Shown: positions 62,940 through 64,000 of the stretch, one piece after another
Numbering within the stretch: the first letter of the stretch is position 1
Layout of the letters: every line of letters starts with the position of its first letter
Made by a program: the position numbers and the translations under genes
Notes under the pieces: model-generated
Databases searched by the model: none
Told to the model about the DNA's origin: nothing
What the model saw: only the letters and a program-made list of their open reading frames with translations
Origin: JBBITI01 sp963735055
GTDB taxonomy: Bacteria > Chloroflexota > Dehalococcoidia > Dehalococcoidales > UBA2162
Reading direction: 5' to 3'
DNA: 64,000 nt
Assembly: GCA_963735055.1 (NCBI GenBank)
Contig: CAVTJN010000021.1
Location: forward strand, 1-64,000

Positions 62940-63914
62940 CTACACTCCATCGGCCATGGTTGATTGCAGGAAGGTCGCGAGATTAACTTCCTCGTTAGTT
63001 ATCCTCAATTTGCGCCGGATCTTTTCTCGATGGCGGTTGATGGTAGCCTCCGACACGCCACGGGTCTCAGCGATTTCCTTGGTCCGCATGCCATGTCGAA
63101 CCATGTTGCAGATCGAAATTTCGGTCGGCGTCAGCGAATGATACGAGCGCGACAAGCGACTGATGAAGGGCAATGTTATCTGGTCGAGGTTCGTCTGAAG
63201 TAACGCCACGTAGTTCTTCTGAGCCTGCGGAACCTGCGATGCCAGCGCCTGAAGTATCGGATTCAGGATCCTTTCGACGTTCGTATTGATGTCCTGCCTC
63301 GTCTCCTGCCTCTCTTGCTCGATTCGTGCAAGGACCACCTGCAAGGCAGTATTTGCCTCCTGGAGCGCCCTGCGCTCCAATGTCAACAGGCGATTGGTCT
63401 CCTGCAGTTCCGCTTCTGCTGAAATCCTGGTAGCGATCGTGCCTATTTGTTCGGCAACAGCGTCAAGCAATGCCCGCTCCTCCCTCAAGAAAGGCCCTTC
63501 ATCAGCCGGAGGACATTCCTGCCGGTAGAACACGGCCACCTCCCCCACCGCCTCGTGGAACATGTATATCTGTGCTGACTGCCGCCAATCGGTCACACTG
63601 AACCCGCTGCTGACATAGGCTTTTCCCTTGAATAGTATACGTGTGCAGGTGAGTTCGGGATACTGCCATGAAAACGGGAGGAAGTGCACCAGCTCGCTCA
63701 ACAGACTATCCAGGGAATGAAGGTGACGCTCGGCCAACTGGGAAATCCCGTACAGGCAATTCAGTTCTTTGATGCGCTCCCTTAACGCGTCCTCAACTTT
63801 ATCGGGATCATTCTCCAGGGAGAAGGGAATGCGCCACAAAAGGGCAAGTTCTTTGGATGGAAATGATGGACCGGTACCGCTTCCCGCTGATGGAAGGCCC
63901 GCCCGATGGTCCAT
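62940..63914 (-). CDS. GAF/coiled-coil/LuxR-type regulator
   Basis: A 324-residue protein from ATG 63914 (GTG 63932 adds six residues). Residues 55-180 resemble a GAF-type sensor (YGISQLAERHLHSLDSLLSE). A coiled coil follows (ETNRLLTLERRALQEANTAL). The C-terminus is a LuxR HTH (LTPTEISICNMVRHGMRTKE, IAETRGVSEATINRHREKIR). No receiver domain is present, so it would respond to a ligand or partner. Its adjacency to the thiolase operon suggests, but does not prove, a regulatory tie. Confidence 0.85.
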   Translation of the reverse strand: MDHRAGLPSAGSGTGPSFPSKELALLWRIPFSLENDPDKVEDALRERIKELNCLYGISQLAERHLHSLDSLLSELVHFLPFSWQYPELTCTRILFKGKAYVSSGFSVTDWRQSAQIYMFHEAVGEVAVFYRQECPPADEGPFLREERALLDAVAEQIGTIATRISAEAELQETNRLLTLERRALQEANTALQVVLARIEQERQETRQDINTNVERILNPILQALASQVPQAQKNYVALLQTNLDQITLPFISRLSRSYHSLTPTEISICNMVRHGMRTKEIAETRGVSEATINRHREKIRRKLRITNEEVNLATFLQSTMADGV

Positions 63915-63943
63915 GAGCGATCTCCTCACCACACCAGTTAATA

Positions 63944-63977
63944 CCTATATAACATAGGCAATAACTAGGTAGTTATT
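63944..63977. promoter_or_regulatory. Two dyads upstream of the LuxR-type gene
   Basis: CCTAT/ATAGG (63944-63958, loop ATAAC) and AATAACT AGGT AGTTATT (63960-63977, perfect 7-base arms). They lie 12-45 bases before the GTG and could be operators for the regulator itself. Confidence 0.45.
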
Positions 63978-64000
63978 CCGTATTTAACTGCGCCAGTCTA

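Overview
The window reads as two different genomic sources joined near position 13,100. Positions 1 to about 13,080 are very GC-rich. They hold a complete group II intron inside an integron-type integrase gene, followed by a minus-strand respiratory complex I operon (nuoFGHIJKLMN). Almost every gene here is broken by single-base indels, roughly one per few hundred bases, which looks like unpolished long-read sequence. The protein style suggests Acidobacteriota or a similar GC-rich phylum (low confidence). From about 13,170 to the end the sequence has lower GC, mostly intact genes and different intergenic repeats. The gene content (DUF438/hemerythrin protein, type IV pilus operon with a PilM-PilN fusion, EpmA next to EF-P, selA/selB with tRNA-Sec, shikimate operon, SCP-type thiolase with an HMG-CoA-synthase-like partner) suggests Chloroflexota, perhaps Dehalococcoidia (moderate confidence). 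The junction may be a chimeric assembly; it falls exactly where nuoE should begin.

Layout of the second part. 13.2-18.3 kb: DUF1858, DUF438/hemerythrin/PAS, a membrane protein, a cupin, a decarboxylase of the LysA fold and a frameshifted conserved protein, with GC-rich intergenic repeats between them. 18.3-25.8 kb: an unstable island with two GIY-YIG nuclease genes, each enclosed by inverted copies of its own REP-like repeat family; three HicAB-type toxin-antitoxin modules (one with a truncated HicA); a frameshifted prepilin peptidase and a stray fragment of it; a frameshifted major pilin; a stray 3' fragment of pilT; and pilT itself. 25.8-36.1 kb: a minus-strand pilus operon (pilB, pilC, two minor prepilins, an 811-residue PilX-like protein, PilO, PilM-PilN) headed by a response regulator without its phosphoacceptor Asp and by a small HTH protein. 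36.3-38.4 kb: a secreted, membrane-anchored IPT/TIG-repeat protein. 39-40.5 kb: EpmA and EF-P.

40.95-50.1 kb: a complete chorismate-to-Phe/Tyr operon (aroF, aroB, aroD, aroE, aroK, aroA, aroC, pheA, tyrA). It starts with a good promoter, an aromatic-residue-rich leader peptide and an intrinsic terminator that together read as a transcription attenuator. 50.1-54.6 kb: rplI, dnaB, a DnaD-like protein, a DnaC-like protein with two AAA+ domains and an HNH nuclease. 54.8-55.9 kb: tatAC. 56.0-59.7 kb: tRNA-Sec, selB and selA. 60.2-62.8 kb: an HMG-CoA-synthase-like/DUF35 fusion and a thiolase. 62.9-63.9 kb: a LuxR-type regulator with two dyads upstream.

The most unusual items are the GIY-YIG/REP pairs, whose two repeat families share an end architecture and behave like autonomous and non-autonomous versions of one element; the aro attenuator; the two endonuclease-like domains fused to PilB; and the tandem-AAA+ DnaC-like helicase loader.
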